Of a DNA stretch of 64,000 nucleotides, positions 1 to 7,702 are shown in pieces. How positions within the stretch are numbered: the first letter of the stretch is position 1; each line of letters opens with the position of its first letter. The notes beneath the pieces were generated by a model, which saw only the letters and a program-made list of their open reading frames with translations, made no database searches and had not been told where the DNA came from. Source of the stretch: JAISFI01 sp031553775 (lineage in GTDB: Bacteria > Bacteroidota > Bacteroidia > Bacteroidales > Azobacteroidaceae). The stretch covers positions 1 through 64,000 of the forward strand of contig JAVBLA010000048.1 of assembly GCA_031553775.1 (NCBI GenBank), in the 5' to 3' direction. The position numbers were made by a program, and so were the translations under genes.

Positions 1-113
1 CAGCCTTGAATTTTTTGATCCTTTTTGTTTCAAGACAAAAAGGATATAATCTCAAGGCGGTAGCCTTGACCTATTTGTAATTTTAAAAAATATCCTCCAA
101 GGCGACAGCCTTG
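1..113. repeat. Cluster of small REP-like palindromes
   Basis: Two copies of a short palindrome, CAAGGC-N4-GCCTTG, lie at 53-68 and 98-113. A third right half (CAGCCTTGA) lies at the window edge, so the array probably continues to the left. Between them, ATCCTTTTTG (18-27) and CAAAAAGGAT (36-45) form a 10-bp hairpin with an 8-nt loop. No coding sequence is visible. The N4 loops differ (GGTA, GACA) while the arms are identical, as in REP-type elements. Function unknown. Confidence 0.6.
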
Positions 114-171
114 TTTAATTAAAAACCTTCAAATAGTTCCCAAATTGAATCATTTTAAGTTGTCAAATAAA

Positions 172-206
172 AAAACTGATGTTTGAACTTAACAAACATC
201 AGTTTT
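172..206 (-). terminator. Rho-independent terminator downstream of rny
   Basis: A perfect 14-bp stem, AAAACTGATGTTTG (172-185) with CAAACATCAGTTTT (193-206), and a 7-nt loop. Read on the minus strand it ends in a run of seven T, about 60 nt after the rny stop codon. Confidence 0.8.
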
Positions 207-267
207 CTTTATCGACAGAGATCAGAAATGTCTATTTATGAATCTTAGATCACTTATTTGCAAAAAA

Positions 268-1803
268 TTATTTTGCGTAAGAAACAGACCTGGTTTCACG
301 AATCACTGTGATCTTCACTTGTCCCGGATAAGTCATTTCATCCTGGATTTTCTTAGCGATTTCATTTGACAGGCTTTCTGTCTGGATATCATCTATCTTG
401 TCTGCTCCGACAATTACCCGTAGTTCCCTACCTGCCTGGATTGCATAGGTTTTGACAACTCCGGGGTAGGAGAGGGCTAATTGTTCCAAATCGTTCAGGC
501 GCTTGATATATGCTTCTACGATTTCACGTCGTGCACCTGGTCTGGCACCGGAGATTGCATCGCAAACCTGTACAATGGGAGCCAGAAGGCTGGTCATTTC
601 CACTTCGTCGTGGTGTGCTCCGATAGCATTGCATATATCCGGTTTTTCTTTGTATTTTTCAGCCAATTTCATACCTAAGATAGCGTGTGGTAATTCCGGC
701 TCATCATCGGGTACTTTTCCAATATCGTGCAGAAGTCCGGCTCTTTTGGCTTTTTTTGTATTCAGTCCCAGTTCGGATGCCATTACAGCACATAAGTTAG
801 CTGTTTCACGGGCGTGCTGTAACAGGTTCTGACCATAAGAAGAGCGGTATTTCATTTTTCCGATCAAACGGACCAGTTCCGGATGCAAACCATGAATCCC
901 GAGGTCTATTGTGGTTCTTTTCCCTGTTTCGATAATTTCCTCTTCCAGCTGTTTCCTCACTCGCCCTACCACTTCTTCGATACGTGCGGGGTGGATGCGT
1001 CCGTCCTGCACCAGTTGATGTAAGGCCAGGCGGGCGACTTCCCTTCTTACGGGATCAAATCCTGAGAGTACGATAGCTTCCGGGGTGTCATCTACTACGA
1101 TTTCTATGCCTGTAGCGGCTTCCAATGCCCGGATATTTCTTCCTTCACGTCCAATGATCCGGCCTTTGATTTCGTCGGAATCAATATGGAATACCGTGAT
1201 GGAATTTTCTATGGCAGTTTCGGTAGCAACCCGTTGGATCGACTGGACAACAATTTTTTTAGCTTCTTTATTGGCCGTCATTTTAGCCTCTTCCATGATT
1301 TCATTGATGTAGGAGGCCGCCTGAGTTTTGGCTTCATCTTTCAATGTTTCAACCAGGCGTTCTTTGGCCTGTTCTGCCGAGAGTCCGGAAATCAGTTCCA
1401 GGCGTTCTACTTCCTGGCGATGTGCTTTTTCTAATTCCTGTTTTTTTCTGTCTACAATCTCCAGTTGGGCATCCAGATTTTCTTTTGTATAATCAATTTC
1501 CGATTTTTTCTTTTGTAGCTCTTCCTGTTTCTGGTTCATTACCAGTTCCCGTTGTTTTAACTTGGCTTCCTGTGATTGTATTTTAGAGTTCCGGGCATTG
1601 ACCTGTTTTTCTAATTCAGATTTCAGACTCAGGAACTTTTCTTTTACTTCCAGTAATTTATTTTTCTTAATCGTTTCGGCTTCTTTTTTTGCCTCTTCGA
1701 TTATATTCTTAAAACGCGACTTGTACAGGGAGTTGGATAGTATCCACATCCCGGCCGCTCCCAGTGCTATGCCTGCTGCTATGGCTATTATAGTTTCAAT
1801 CAT
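268..1803 (-). CDS. rny: Ribonuclease Y
   Basis: Membrane-anchored endoribonuclease that starts mRNA decay. The 511-residue product has an N-terminal membrane segment (about 2-22), a long charged coiled coil (about 30-190), a KH RNA-binding domain with GRIIGREGRN (214-223) and an HD metal-dependent phosphohydrolase domain with LLHDIGK (His359-Asp360). The length fits the family. An in-frame start 17 codons upstream (1854) exists, but the start at 1803 gives the family-typical N-terminus, a short exoplasmic end followed directly by the membrane helix. It is the last gene of a probable operon with the coiled-coil gene and zapA, separated from zapA by about 100 nt, and is followed by a clear terminator. 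Confidence 0.95.
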   Translation of the reverse strand: MIETIIAIAAGIALGAAGMWILSNSLYKSRFKNIIEEAKKEAETIKKNKLLEVKEKFLSLKSELEKQVNARNSKIQSQEAKLKQRELVMNQKQEELQKKKSEIDYTKENLDAQLEIVDRKKQELEKAHRQEVERLELISGLSAEQAKERLVETLKDEAKTQAASYINEIMEEAKMTANKEAKKIVVQSIQRVATETAIENSITVFHIDSDEIKGRIIGREGRNIRALEAATGIEIVVDDTPEAIVLSGFDPVRREVARLALHQLVQDGRIHPARIEEVVGRVRKQLEEEIIETGKRTTIDLGIHGLHPELVRLIGKMKYRSSYGQNLLQHARETANLCAVMASELGLNTKKAKRAGLLHDIGKVPDDEPELPHAILGMKLAEKYKEKPDICNAIGAHHDEVEMTSLLAPIVQVCDAISGARPGARREIVEAYIKRLNDLEQLALSYPGVVKTYAIQAGRELRVIVGADKIDDIQTESLSNEIAKKIQDEMTYPGQVKITVIRETRSVSYAK

Positions 1804-1904
1804 ACCAATTAAAATAAATAATTTATAAATAAAAAGCACTACCTTATAAAGCAAACCTTTACAAAGCAGTGCGGTACCATTTCTCTAATACAATTATTGT
1901 TCCG

Positions 1905-2228
1905 TCAGGACTTTAGGTATTCCTCTATTTCCCGGCTTAATTCATCCAGTTTTTGGTATACCGGAGATGTATCCTCACGGTCTTCGGCTTTGATATTTTC
2001 CATGGAAAAATGAAAAGCTACCATTGCCAATAAATCTTTCAGTCCCAATTCGGAGTTATTAAAATGACCTCCGTATTTAAGAATTGTTTCGTTTACCTGT
2101 CTTGCCGCTCTTCTTGCCAGCGCCTCTTCACTTCTTTTGCAGCGAAGCCGGTGGATTTTGTCGGCAATATTTAATTGTATCGTAAAAAAATCATCGTTCA
2201 AAGCATCTTCTCTGTTCATTTGTTTCAA
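1905..2228 (-). CDS. zapA: Cell division protein ZapA
   Basis: A 107-residue ZapA-family protein. ZapA binds FtsZ in the cytoplasm and promotes filament bundling at the Z-ring. The N-terminal half (about 13-60) matches the ZapA fold, with F-T-I-Q-L-N-I-A-D opening and a K-R-S-E-E-A-L-R-A motif region; the C-terminal half is helical and charged, as expected for the dimerising coiled coil. Its start lies 3 nt after the stop of the upstream coiled-coil gene, implying translational coupling. An alternative start is at 2219 (third codon downstream). ZapA followed by rny is a common Bacteroidales arrangement. Confidence 0.88.
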   Translation of the reverse strand: MKQMNREDALNDDFFTIQLNIADKIHRLRCKRSEEALARRAARQVNETILKYGGHFNNSELGLKDLLAMVAFHFSMENIKAEDREDTSPVYQKLDELSREIEEYLKS

Positions 2229-2231
2229 TTT

Positions 2232-2525
2232 TTATTCATTTAACAAAGCGATGCATCTGTCGACTTCCCGCACTAATTTCGACAACTTCTGCCGGGCATT
2301 TTTAATTTCACCCTGTTGGATGGATACTACCCGTGCAATTTTCAGGTTGTCGTATTGAGCTTTTAATGCTTTGATCTCATCAGAGGCCGATTGTAAGTCT
2401 ATCTCTTTTGCCGATAGCTTTTCTTTCAAATCAGCATTTTCTGCTTTGAGGGTATCACATAGAAACAACAATTGCCTTACCCTTGTTTCAAAAACAGTCA
2501 ACTTCTTTTTTTGATCATCAGTCAT
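2232..2525 (-). CDS. Coiled-coil protein, possible ZapB-like divisome partner
   Basis: A 97-residue, highly charged, almost fully helical protein with heptad spacing over about residues 10-75 (repeated L/K/E, no Cys or Pro-rich segments). I do not recognise a named family. Size, coiled-coil character and tight coupling to zapA (3-nt gap) suggest a cell-division partner analogous to ZapB; this is inference from context only. The ATG at 2525 was chosen over a TTG at 2546 because a well-formed promoter (-7 box at 2544-2551) would leave the TTG upstream of the transcription start. An AGGAAA stretch lies just before the ATG. Confidence 0.75.
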   Translation of the reverse strand: MTDDQKKKLTVFETRVRQLLFLCDTLKAENADLKEKLSAKEIDLQSASDEIKALKAQYDNLKIARVVSIQQGEIKNARQKLSKLVREVDRCIALLNE

Positions 2526-2543
2526 TTTTCCCAATTTCCTTGG

Positions 2544-2575
2544 CAAAAGTAAGGAATTGTTTGGGAGTTTGCAAA
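2544..2575 (-). promoter_or_regulatory. Bacteroidetes-type promoter for the zapA-rny operon
   Basis: Read on the minus strand: TTTG (2575-2572), 20 nt, TACTTTTG (2551-2544). This is a full match to the primary sigma factor consensus of Bacteroidetes. The leader to the ATG at 2525 would be about 13-15 nt. Confidence 0.75.
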
Positions 2576-2660
2576 AATAAATACGGTTATTTTTTGATAG
2601 TTGCAGTAATGCCGGGCACAGGAAGTACCAAAAATGAAAAGGAGAGATGTTTATAAAATA

Positions 2661-2698
2661 AAAAAGACTGACTCAATATTAAATGAATCAGTCTTTTT
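2661..2698 (-). terminator. Terminator after the winged-helix gene
   Basis: An 11-bp stem AAAAAGACTGA (2661-2671) with TCAGTCTTTTT (2688-2698) and a 16-nt loop. The A-rich side gives a T run on the minus strand, 27 nt after the stop at 2725. The T run on the plus side means it could act in both directions. Confidence 0.75.
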
Positions 2699-2724
2699 TT
2701 GATGTTGTAACACAAATATTGTGT

Positions 2725-2925
2725 TTACACTAAGCATACAAAAACTTCTTTATCTGCTTCTTCGAGATTTACTTTGTCTTCTCTGGCCAACCAGCCTAAT
2801 GCAGCATAAAGATCTTTTTCAGTGAGTTTGGTAGCTTTCTTAATGTCTTTAAGATTTGCTTTTCCTTTGTTTTCGCTTAATACAGTCCAAACAAGGCCTG
2901 CATTAACTCCGATCTTTTCTTTCAT
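2725..2925 (-). CDS. Small winged helix-turn-helix protein (DUF2582 family)
   Basis: A 66-residue cytoplasmic protein made almost entirely of one winged-helix fold: helix 1 (about 6-18, VWTVLSENKG), a helix-turn-helix at about 22-45 (LKDIKKATKLTEKDLYAALGWL) and a hairpin wing at 46-64. It matches the DUF2582 family common in Bacteroidetes, whose role is not established; DNA binding is expected from the fold. It stands alone between its own promoter and terminator. Confidence 0.85.
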   Translation of the reverse strand: MKEKIGVNAGLVWTVLSENKGKANLKDIKKATKLTEKDLYAALGWLAREDKVNLEEADKEVFVCLV

Positions 2926-2965
2926 TGTTTAGCTTTTTTAAACATGTAATACATAAAATCCGGTA

Positions 2966-2973
2966 CAAAGGTA
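2966..2973 (-). promoter_or_regulatory. Promoter -7 box for the winged-helix gene
   Basis: TACCTTTG on the minus strand (2973-2966), a perfect TAnnTTTG box about 41 nt from the ATG. No good TTG box is present at the usual distance. Confidence 0.5.
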
Positions 2974-3096
2974 ATCAATCTTTCAATAAACATGTTGTAT
3001 AATTATGTTTTTTAACATAAAAAAGCGACTTTTTTTATGCTTATATGCTCTAAGTGTTTGAAGTTCAGCGAGTATTTGATTTTTAGTTAATTTTAA

Positions 3097-4239
3097 CTAT
3101 TCATCCCAGTCATATTCCTCGTAAGTTTCATCTGTTCCGTCTTCCGATTCGTCGTCTTCCGGTTCAAAATCCTCGAAATCATCTTCCAGATCGATACTTT
3201 GAACATCTAAGGGCTTATGTACGATACTTTCCACGTCGTGAAATGCTTCTTTGTTAAGTTCCACCCACAAGAGGTCTTTGAGTTTAATGATACCCAGCCC
3301 GGTAATGGATGAGATAAATATGTATGGGATGCCTTCCGGTAATTCCCGGGATAATGCTTCGATCAATTCCTCGTCCAGCATATCTGATTTGGTGATCGCA
3401 AGTATTTTTTGTTTTCCGGTGAGTTCCGGATTGTATTTTACCAATTCGTTCAGGAGGATTTCGTACTCTTTCCGGATATCGTCGGCATCGGCCGGTACCA
3501 TGAACAGAAGAAGGGAGTTTCGTTCAATATGTCTCAGAAAGCGAAGTCCGAGCCCTTTTCCTTCGCTGGCTCCTTCAATGATTCCGGGTATGTCGGCCAT
3601 TACAAAAGAACGTCCGTCGCGATAGCTTACAATCCCGAGATTGGGTTCCAGGGTAGTAAACGGATAATTAGCTATTTTCGGTTTAGCCGCTGAAACTACT
3701 GATAATAAAGTAGATTTTCCGGCATTTGGAAAGCCTACCAATCCTACATCTGCTAATAATTTCAATTGCAGGATAATCCTCTTTTCCTCTAGCGGTTCTC
3801 CTGGTTGAGCATAGCGCGGAGCCTGGTTAGTAGCAGTCTTGAAGTGATTATTTCCCAAGCCGCCTTTGCCGCCTTTAAGGAGGATAACTTCTTGTCCGTC
3901 GTGAGTAACATCGCAGATAAACTCTCCTGTTTCTGCATCGAAAACAACTGTTCCGCAAGGAACCTCGATAATTTTATCTGCTCCGTCTTTTCCTTTACTG
4001 AGCCGGCCTGTTCCCGGTTCTCCATGCCCTGCCAGTGCATGACGTTCGAACTTCAGATGGAGTAACGTCCAGAAATTCCGGTTCCCTTTCAGGATTACAT
4101 TGCCTCCTTTGCCGCCGTCTCCTCCGTCGGGTCCTCCCCGGGGAATATATTTTTCGCGACGGAAATGAGAAGAGCCTCTGCCTCCTTTTCCTGAGCGGCA
4201 ATATATTTTGACATAATCTACGAAATTGGAATCAGACAT
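3097..4239 (-). CDS. obgE: GTPase Obg
   Basis: Essential GTPase tied to late assembly of the large ribosomal subunit and stress control. The 380-residue protein has the glycine-rich Obg domain (about 5-160, repeated GGxGGxGG segments), then the G domain with G1 GFPNAGKS (169-176), G3 DIPG (216-219) and G4 TKSD (283-286). The C-terminus (351-380) is a strongly acidic D/E tail with no OCT domain, common in Bacteroidetes Obg. It follows adk with a 37-nt gap and is the last gene of the hpt-adk-obgE cluster. Confidence 0.96.
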   Translation of the reverse strand: MSDSNFVDYVKIYCRSGKGGRGSSHFRREKYIPRGGPDGGDGGKGGNVILKGNRNFWTLLHLKFERHALAGHGEPGTGRLSKGKDGADKIIEVPCGTVVFDAETGEFICDVTHDGQEVILLKGGKGGLGNNHFKTATNQAPRYAQPGEPLEEKRIILQLKLLADVGLVGFPNAGKSTLLSVVSAAKPKIANYPFTTLEPNLGIVSYRDGRSFVMADIPGIIEGASEGKGLGLRFLRHIERNSLLLFMVPADADDIRKEYEILLNELVKYNPELTGKQKILAITKSDMLDEELIEALSRELPEGIPYIFISSITGLGIIKLKDLLWVELNKEAFHDVESIVHKPLDVQSIDLEDDFEDFEPEDDESEDGTDETYEEYDWDE

Positions 4240-4276
4240 AATTTACCGGATAAGTGAACTACTATATACTTTAGAT

Positions 4277-4870
4277 TCAGCAAGCCATTGCTTTTTCATA
4301 GACACGGCTTACGGCTTCGTTGATTTCTTTGGATATCTGATCGATACTACGTCCTCCGGCAGGTATGTCGACTAAAACTCCTGCTTTTTTATAGAAGTCT
4401 ATTAATGGGGCTGTCTGCTCGTGATAAACCTTCAACCGAGCAGTGATGGTGTCTATATTGTCGTCCGAACGGCCGGAAATTTCACCTCTTTTGAGTAACC
4501 TGCAAATCAGTTCTTCTTCTTCTACATTCAGGTTGATGACAATGGAAAGATCTGTACCCCTGTCTTTCAGAATTTTGTCCAGTGCTTTTCCCTGTTCGAT
4601 TGTGCGGGGAAATCCATCGAAAATTATACCGGTACCTCTTTTTTTAGAATCCAATACATCGGCCAACATATCGATAATCAGGTTATCAGGGACCAAATGC
4701 CCTTTGGATATATGAAATTCAGCTATTTTGCCTAATTCCGTCTGGTCTTGTATCTCTTTTCTCAGTACTTCTCCTGTGGAAATATGATTCAGACCATATT
4801 TTTCTATCAATAACTCACTTTGTGTTCCTTTACCGGAACCTGGTGCTCCAAAGATTACAATATTTAACAT
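4277..4870 (-). CDS. adk: Adenylate kinase
   Basis: Interconverts ATP + AMP and 2 ADP. The 197-residue product begins with M-L-N-I-V-I-F-G and a P-loop GAPGSGKGT (8-16), then the AMP-binding ISTGEVLR segment and DGFPRT lid-proximal motif. The LID is short and lacks the four zinc cysteines. The ATG at 4870 is preferred over one four codons upstream (4882) because it gives the family N-terminus; the upstream start would abut the hpt stop. It is probably co-transcribed with hpt and obgE. Confidence 0.95.
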   Translation of the reverse strand: MLNIVIFGAPGSGKGTQSELLIEKYGLNHISTGEVLRKEIQDQTELGKIAEFHISKGHLVPDNLIIDMLADVLDSKKRGTGIIFDGFPRTIEQGKALDKILKDRGTDLSIVINLNVEEEELICRLLKRGEISGRSDDNIDTITARLKVYHEQTAPLIDFYKKAGVLVDIPAGGRSIDQISKEINEAVSRVYEKAMAC

Positions 4871-4882
4871 TTTGCTTTTCAT

Positions 4883-5419
4883 TTAACTTTCTACTTTGTA
4901 GATATCCCTCAGGTTTCGACCGAATCCGTCGTAATCCAAGCCGTATCCGACAATAAAATCGTTGGGGATTTCCATGGCCACGTAATCGGGTTTAACATTT
5001 CTTACCAATGCGTTGGGTTTGAACAGCAGGGTGGCAATTTTTACCGATTGGGGTTTTTTCGACAGTAAATGATTATAAAGGTTTTCAATAGTATGTCCGG
5101 TGTCGACAATATCTTCAAGTATAACTACATTGCGGTTTTCAATGTCTTCGATCAATCCGTGCACTTCTTTTACGTTTCCGTCGGTAGAAGTTCCCTCGTA
5201 AGATTTTAACCGGATAAAAGTCACTTCACAGGGAAAATCCATTTGTTTGAGCAAATCGGAAGCAAACATGAAAGCTCCGTTGAGTACACATATAAAAATA
5301 GGTTGTTTGTTTTTTAATTCTGCATTCATTTGTTTTGCCATAGCATAAATGGCTTCTCCGATTTCTTTCTCGGATACGGAAAGTACAAAATGCTTGTCTT
5401 TTACCTGAATTCTTGACAT
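4883..5419 (-). CDS. hpt: Hypoxanthine phosphoribosyltransferase
   Basis: Purine salvage enzyme converting hypoxanthine/guanine plus PRPP to IMP/GMP. The 178-residue protein contains the PRPP-binding motif ILEDIVDTGHT (Glu102-Thr110 region) and the flexible-loop segment around SYEGTS, typical of type I PRTases. It is the first gene of a purine/energy cluster with adk and obgE, an order widespread in Bacteroidales. Confidence 0.94.
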   Translation of the reverse strand: MSRIQVKDKHFVLSVSEKEIGEAIYAMAKQMNAELKNKQPIFICVLNGAFMFASDLLKQMDFPCEVTFIRLKSYEGTSTDGNVKEVHGLIEDIENRNVVILEDIVDTGHTIENLYNHLLSKKPQSVKIATLLFKPNALVRNVKPDYVAMEIPNDFIVGYGLDYDGFGRNLRDIYKVES

Positions 5420-5447
5420 ATGGAATTTCTTCTAGAAATTAGGGCAG

Positions 5448-5455
5448 CAAAGTTA
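5448..5455 (-). promoter_or_regulatory. Promoter -7 box for hpt-adk-obgE
   Basis: TAACTTTG on the minus strand (5455-5448), about 29 nt before the hpt ATG. The upstream TTG box is not clear. Confidence 0.5.
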
Positions 5456-5491
5456 AGATAAAAATGTGATATTTCATTGAAGAATATTACT

Positions 5492-5499
5492 TAATTTTG
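5492..5499 (+). promoter_or_regulatory. Possible -7 box for nnr
   Basis: TAATTTTG fits TAnnTTTG and lies about 92 nt before the nnr ATG in the divergent hpt/nnr spacer. No TTG occurs at the consensus distance, so this is weak. Confidence 0.35.
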
Positions 5500-5591
5500 T
5501 AGGAAGAATGAATTTGTAACAAAGTATTCACCCTTGAATTTTTAATTTTTGATTGGCTAAGGCTGATCTAACGATTCTTAATTGATTTAGT

Positions 5592-7112
5592 ATGAAAATA
5601 TACAGTACAAGCCAGATAAAAGATCTGGATCGTTATACCATAGAAAAAGAGCCGATTGTCTCTATAAACCTGATGGAGAGGGCATCTGTAGCTTTTGTGA
5701 AGGTATTCAGAACGTATTTTCCGGATTTGAAGCAGGTAGTTATTCTGGCTGGTCCGGGAAATAATGGAGGAGATGCTCTTGCGATTGCCCGTATTTTGTC
5801 TGAGATGCGTTGTCCGGTGGAAGTTTATTTATACCATTTCGGAAAGACACTTTCAGCCGATTGTGAGTTTAACCGGGCACGTTTGCTGGAGAATACAGGG
5901 ATTTTGTTAAAAGAGAATGAATCTTCCGTTTTTTTAGCATCTCTTCCTGAAGATTGTGTGATTATCGACGGGCTATTTGGCTCTGGTTTAAATAAGCCTT
6001 TGAAAGGCGCATTTGTCGAATTGGTGAAACAGATCAACCAATCGTGTGCGAAAGTTGTCTCCATCGACATCCCTTCGGGACTTTTCGGTGAAGATAATGC
6101 AATGAACAATCCTGAGAACATTGTCCGTTCTGATCTGACGTTGACTTTCCAATCTCCCAAGCTCTCTTTTTTCTTTGCGGAGAATGAGCGTTATGTTCCT
6201 GCTTGGGAGGTTTTGGATATAGGCATTCATCCGGAGATTCTCCGGGAGACTTTTACTCCATTTCATTTGACGGAAAAAAGGGATATAGCCGGAATGCTGA
6301 AAAAACGGAATCGTTTTGATCATAAAGGCATTTTCGGACATGCCTTGCTGATTGCAGGTTCATGTGGGAAAATGGGTGCGGCGGTCCTTGCAGCGAAAGC
6401 CTGTTTGCGTACGGGTGCAGGTTTGTTAACGGTACATGTTCCTTCGAAAGGGGGTGATATATTGCAGAATTCAGTTCCGGAGGCAATGCTTAGTGTTGAT
6501 AAAGAAGCTTGTTTTTTTACGGAATCTCCCGGTTTGGATAGATTTGATGCTTTGGGTGTAGGACCGGGAATCGGTACTGGGGCAGATACTAAAGACGCTT
6601 TTCTTTGTTTATTAAAGCAGGTGCTCCTTCCCTTGGTATTGGATGCCGATGCATTGAATATTCTATCGTCTGTTCCGGATTTCCGGAATCTGATCCCTAT
6701 GAATAGCATTCTTACGCCTCATCCTAAGGAATTTGATCGTTTGGCCGGGCATTCCGTATCTTCTTTTGAAAGATTACGGAAAGCATTGGATCTGGCAGAG
6801 CAGTTGCAATCGTATGTTGTATTGAAAGGTGCTTACACGGCGGTTTGCACACCAGGTGGTTTGTGTTATTTTAATTCCACAGGAAATCCGGGTATGGCTA
6901 CAGCCGGTAGTGGGGATGTGTTGACCGGTATCATTCTGTCATTACTATCTCAGGGGTATGAACCGAAGGAAGCGGCTATGATCGGAACTTATATTCATGG
7001 AATGGCCGGTGATCAGCAGATTGAATCCGGAAACCAGTCGCAGGAAAGTCTGCTGGCAGGCGATCTGGTTACGGCTATCGGAAGCTGTTTCAGAGAGTTG
7101 AGAAAGATGTAA
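5592..7112 (+). CDS. nnr: Bifunctional NAD(P)H-hydrate epimerase / ADP-dependent dehydratase
   Basis: Metabolite repair enzyme that restores damaged (hydrated) NADH and NADPH. The 506-residue protein fuses a YjeF N-terminal epimerase (about 1-215; GPGNNGGDALAIAR near 53-66) with a ribokinase-like (S)-NAD(P)HX dehydratase (about 225-500; GVGPGIG, DADALN, HPKEFDRL, and TAGSGDVLTGII). The full length and all key motifs are present. It is a single gene divergent from hpt and convergent with ogt (11-nt gap). Confidence 0.95.
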   Translation: MKIYSTSQIKDLDRYTIEKEPIVSINLMERASVAFVKVFRTYFPDLKQVVILAGPGNNGGDALAIARILSEMRCPVEVYLYHFGKTLSADCEFNRARLLENTGILLKENESSVFLASLPEDCVIIDGLFGSGLNKPLKGAFVELVKQINQSCAKVVSIDIPSGLFGEDNAMNNPENIVRSDLTLTFQSPKLSFFFAENERYVPAWEVLDIGIHPEILRETFTPFHLTEKRDIAGMLKKRNRFDHKGIFGHALLIAGSCGKMGAAVLAAKACLRTGAGLLTVHVPSKGGDILQNSVPEAMLSVDKEACFFTESPGLDRFDALGVGPGIGTGADTKDAFLCLLKQVLLPLVLDADALNILSSVPDFRNLIPMNSILTPHPKEFDRLAGHSVSSFERLRKALDLAEQLQSYVVLKGAYTAVCTPGGLCYFNSTGNPGMATAGSGDVLTGIILSLLSQGYEPKEAAMIGTYIHGMAGDQQIESGNQSQESLLAGDLVTAIGSCFRELRKM

Positions 7113-7123
7113 TTGCAGAGGTT

Positions 7124-7699
7124 TTATCCTTTGGTTTCCCGGATCAGTATAGCCTTTTTGGTCTCCAATCCCCAGTGATAGCCTCCAATCGCTCCGGTAG
7201 ACCGGATTACCCGGTGGCAGGGGATGATAAATGCTATGGGATTCTCGCCAACTGCCGTGCCTACGGCTCTGGATGCTCCCGGGTGACCGATTGATGCTGC
7301 CAGATCTCCATAAGAAGTCAGGTATCCTTTGGGAATTTCAAGCAAGGCTTCCCATACTTTGAATTGGAACGGGGTTCCTTTAAGGTGTAATTTTACCGGA
7401 TAAGTGAACTCCGGATTTTCATTAAAAACAATCATTGCATGTTCCTGCATTTCATCGGAGTTTTCGGAAAATCCAGCTTGCGGGAATCTCGCTTTTAATT
7501 CGCTCAGGAGTATGGACTTATTTTTTCCGAATGCGAGGAAACAAATCCCTTTATCCGTAGAGGCGATCAGGATTTGTCCGAAAGAAGTCTCCCTGAAACT
7601 GTAATGAATTTGTATACCATTGCCTCCGGAAAGGATCTCTTCCGGAGACATGGCTGTTATTTCTGTAAAAGTGCGATGGATCGTTTTTGGGTCTCCCAC
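7124..7699 (-). CDS. ogt: Methylated-DNA--protein-cysteine methyltransferase, Ada C-terminal type
   Basis: Suicide repair protein removing alkyl groups from O6-alkylguanine. The 191-residue product has the active-site IPCHRVI with Cys161, the FQFKVWEAL helix and the GYHWG loop. Residues 7-32 (H-R-T-F-T-E-I-T-A-M-S-P-E-E) look like the last helix and linker of an Ada-type AraC DNA-binding domain, so this may be an Ada fusion that lost its regulatory half. The GTG start at 7699 lies 3 nt after the glyA stop in the same frame; an ATG at 7651 is the alternative and would drop the remnant. Likely the second gene of a glyA operon. Confidence 0.88.
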   Translation of the reverse strand: MGDPKTIHRTFTEITAMSPEEILSGGNGIQIHYSFRETSFGQILIASTDKGICFLAFGKNKSILLSELKARFPQAGFSENSDEMQEHAMIVFNENPEFTYPVKLHLKGTPFQFKVWEALLEIPKGYLTSYGDLAASIGHPGASRAVGTAVGENPIAFIIPCHRVIRSTGAIGGYHWGLETKKAILIRETKG

Positions 7700-7702
7700 G
7701 TT

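Noticed and set aside
1..113. CRISPR-like repeats
   Set aside because: The units are palindromes with only two full copies and irregular spacing, and there are no cas genes.
503..832. Long plus-strand ORFs opposite rny
   Set aside because: They lie in other frames of a well-supported rny and show no domain or start signal.
1804..1904. Possible 6S-type RNA in the zapA-rny spacer
   Set aside because: The spacer is only about 100 nt, with a small GCACT/AGTGC hairpin, and is too short for a 6S RNA.
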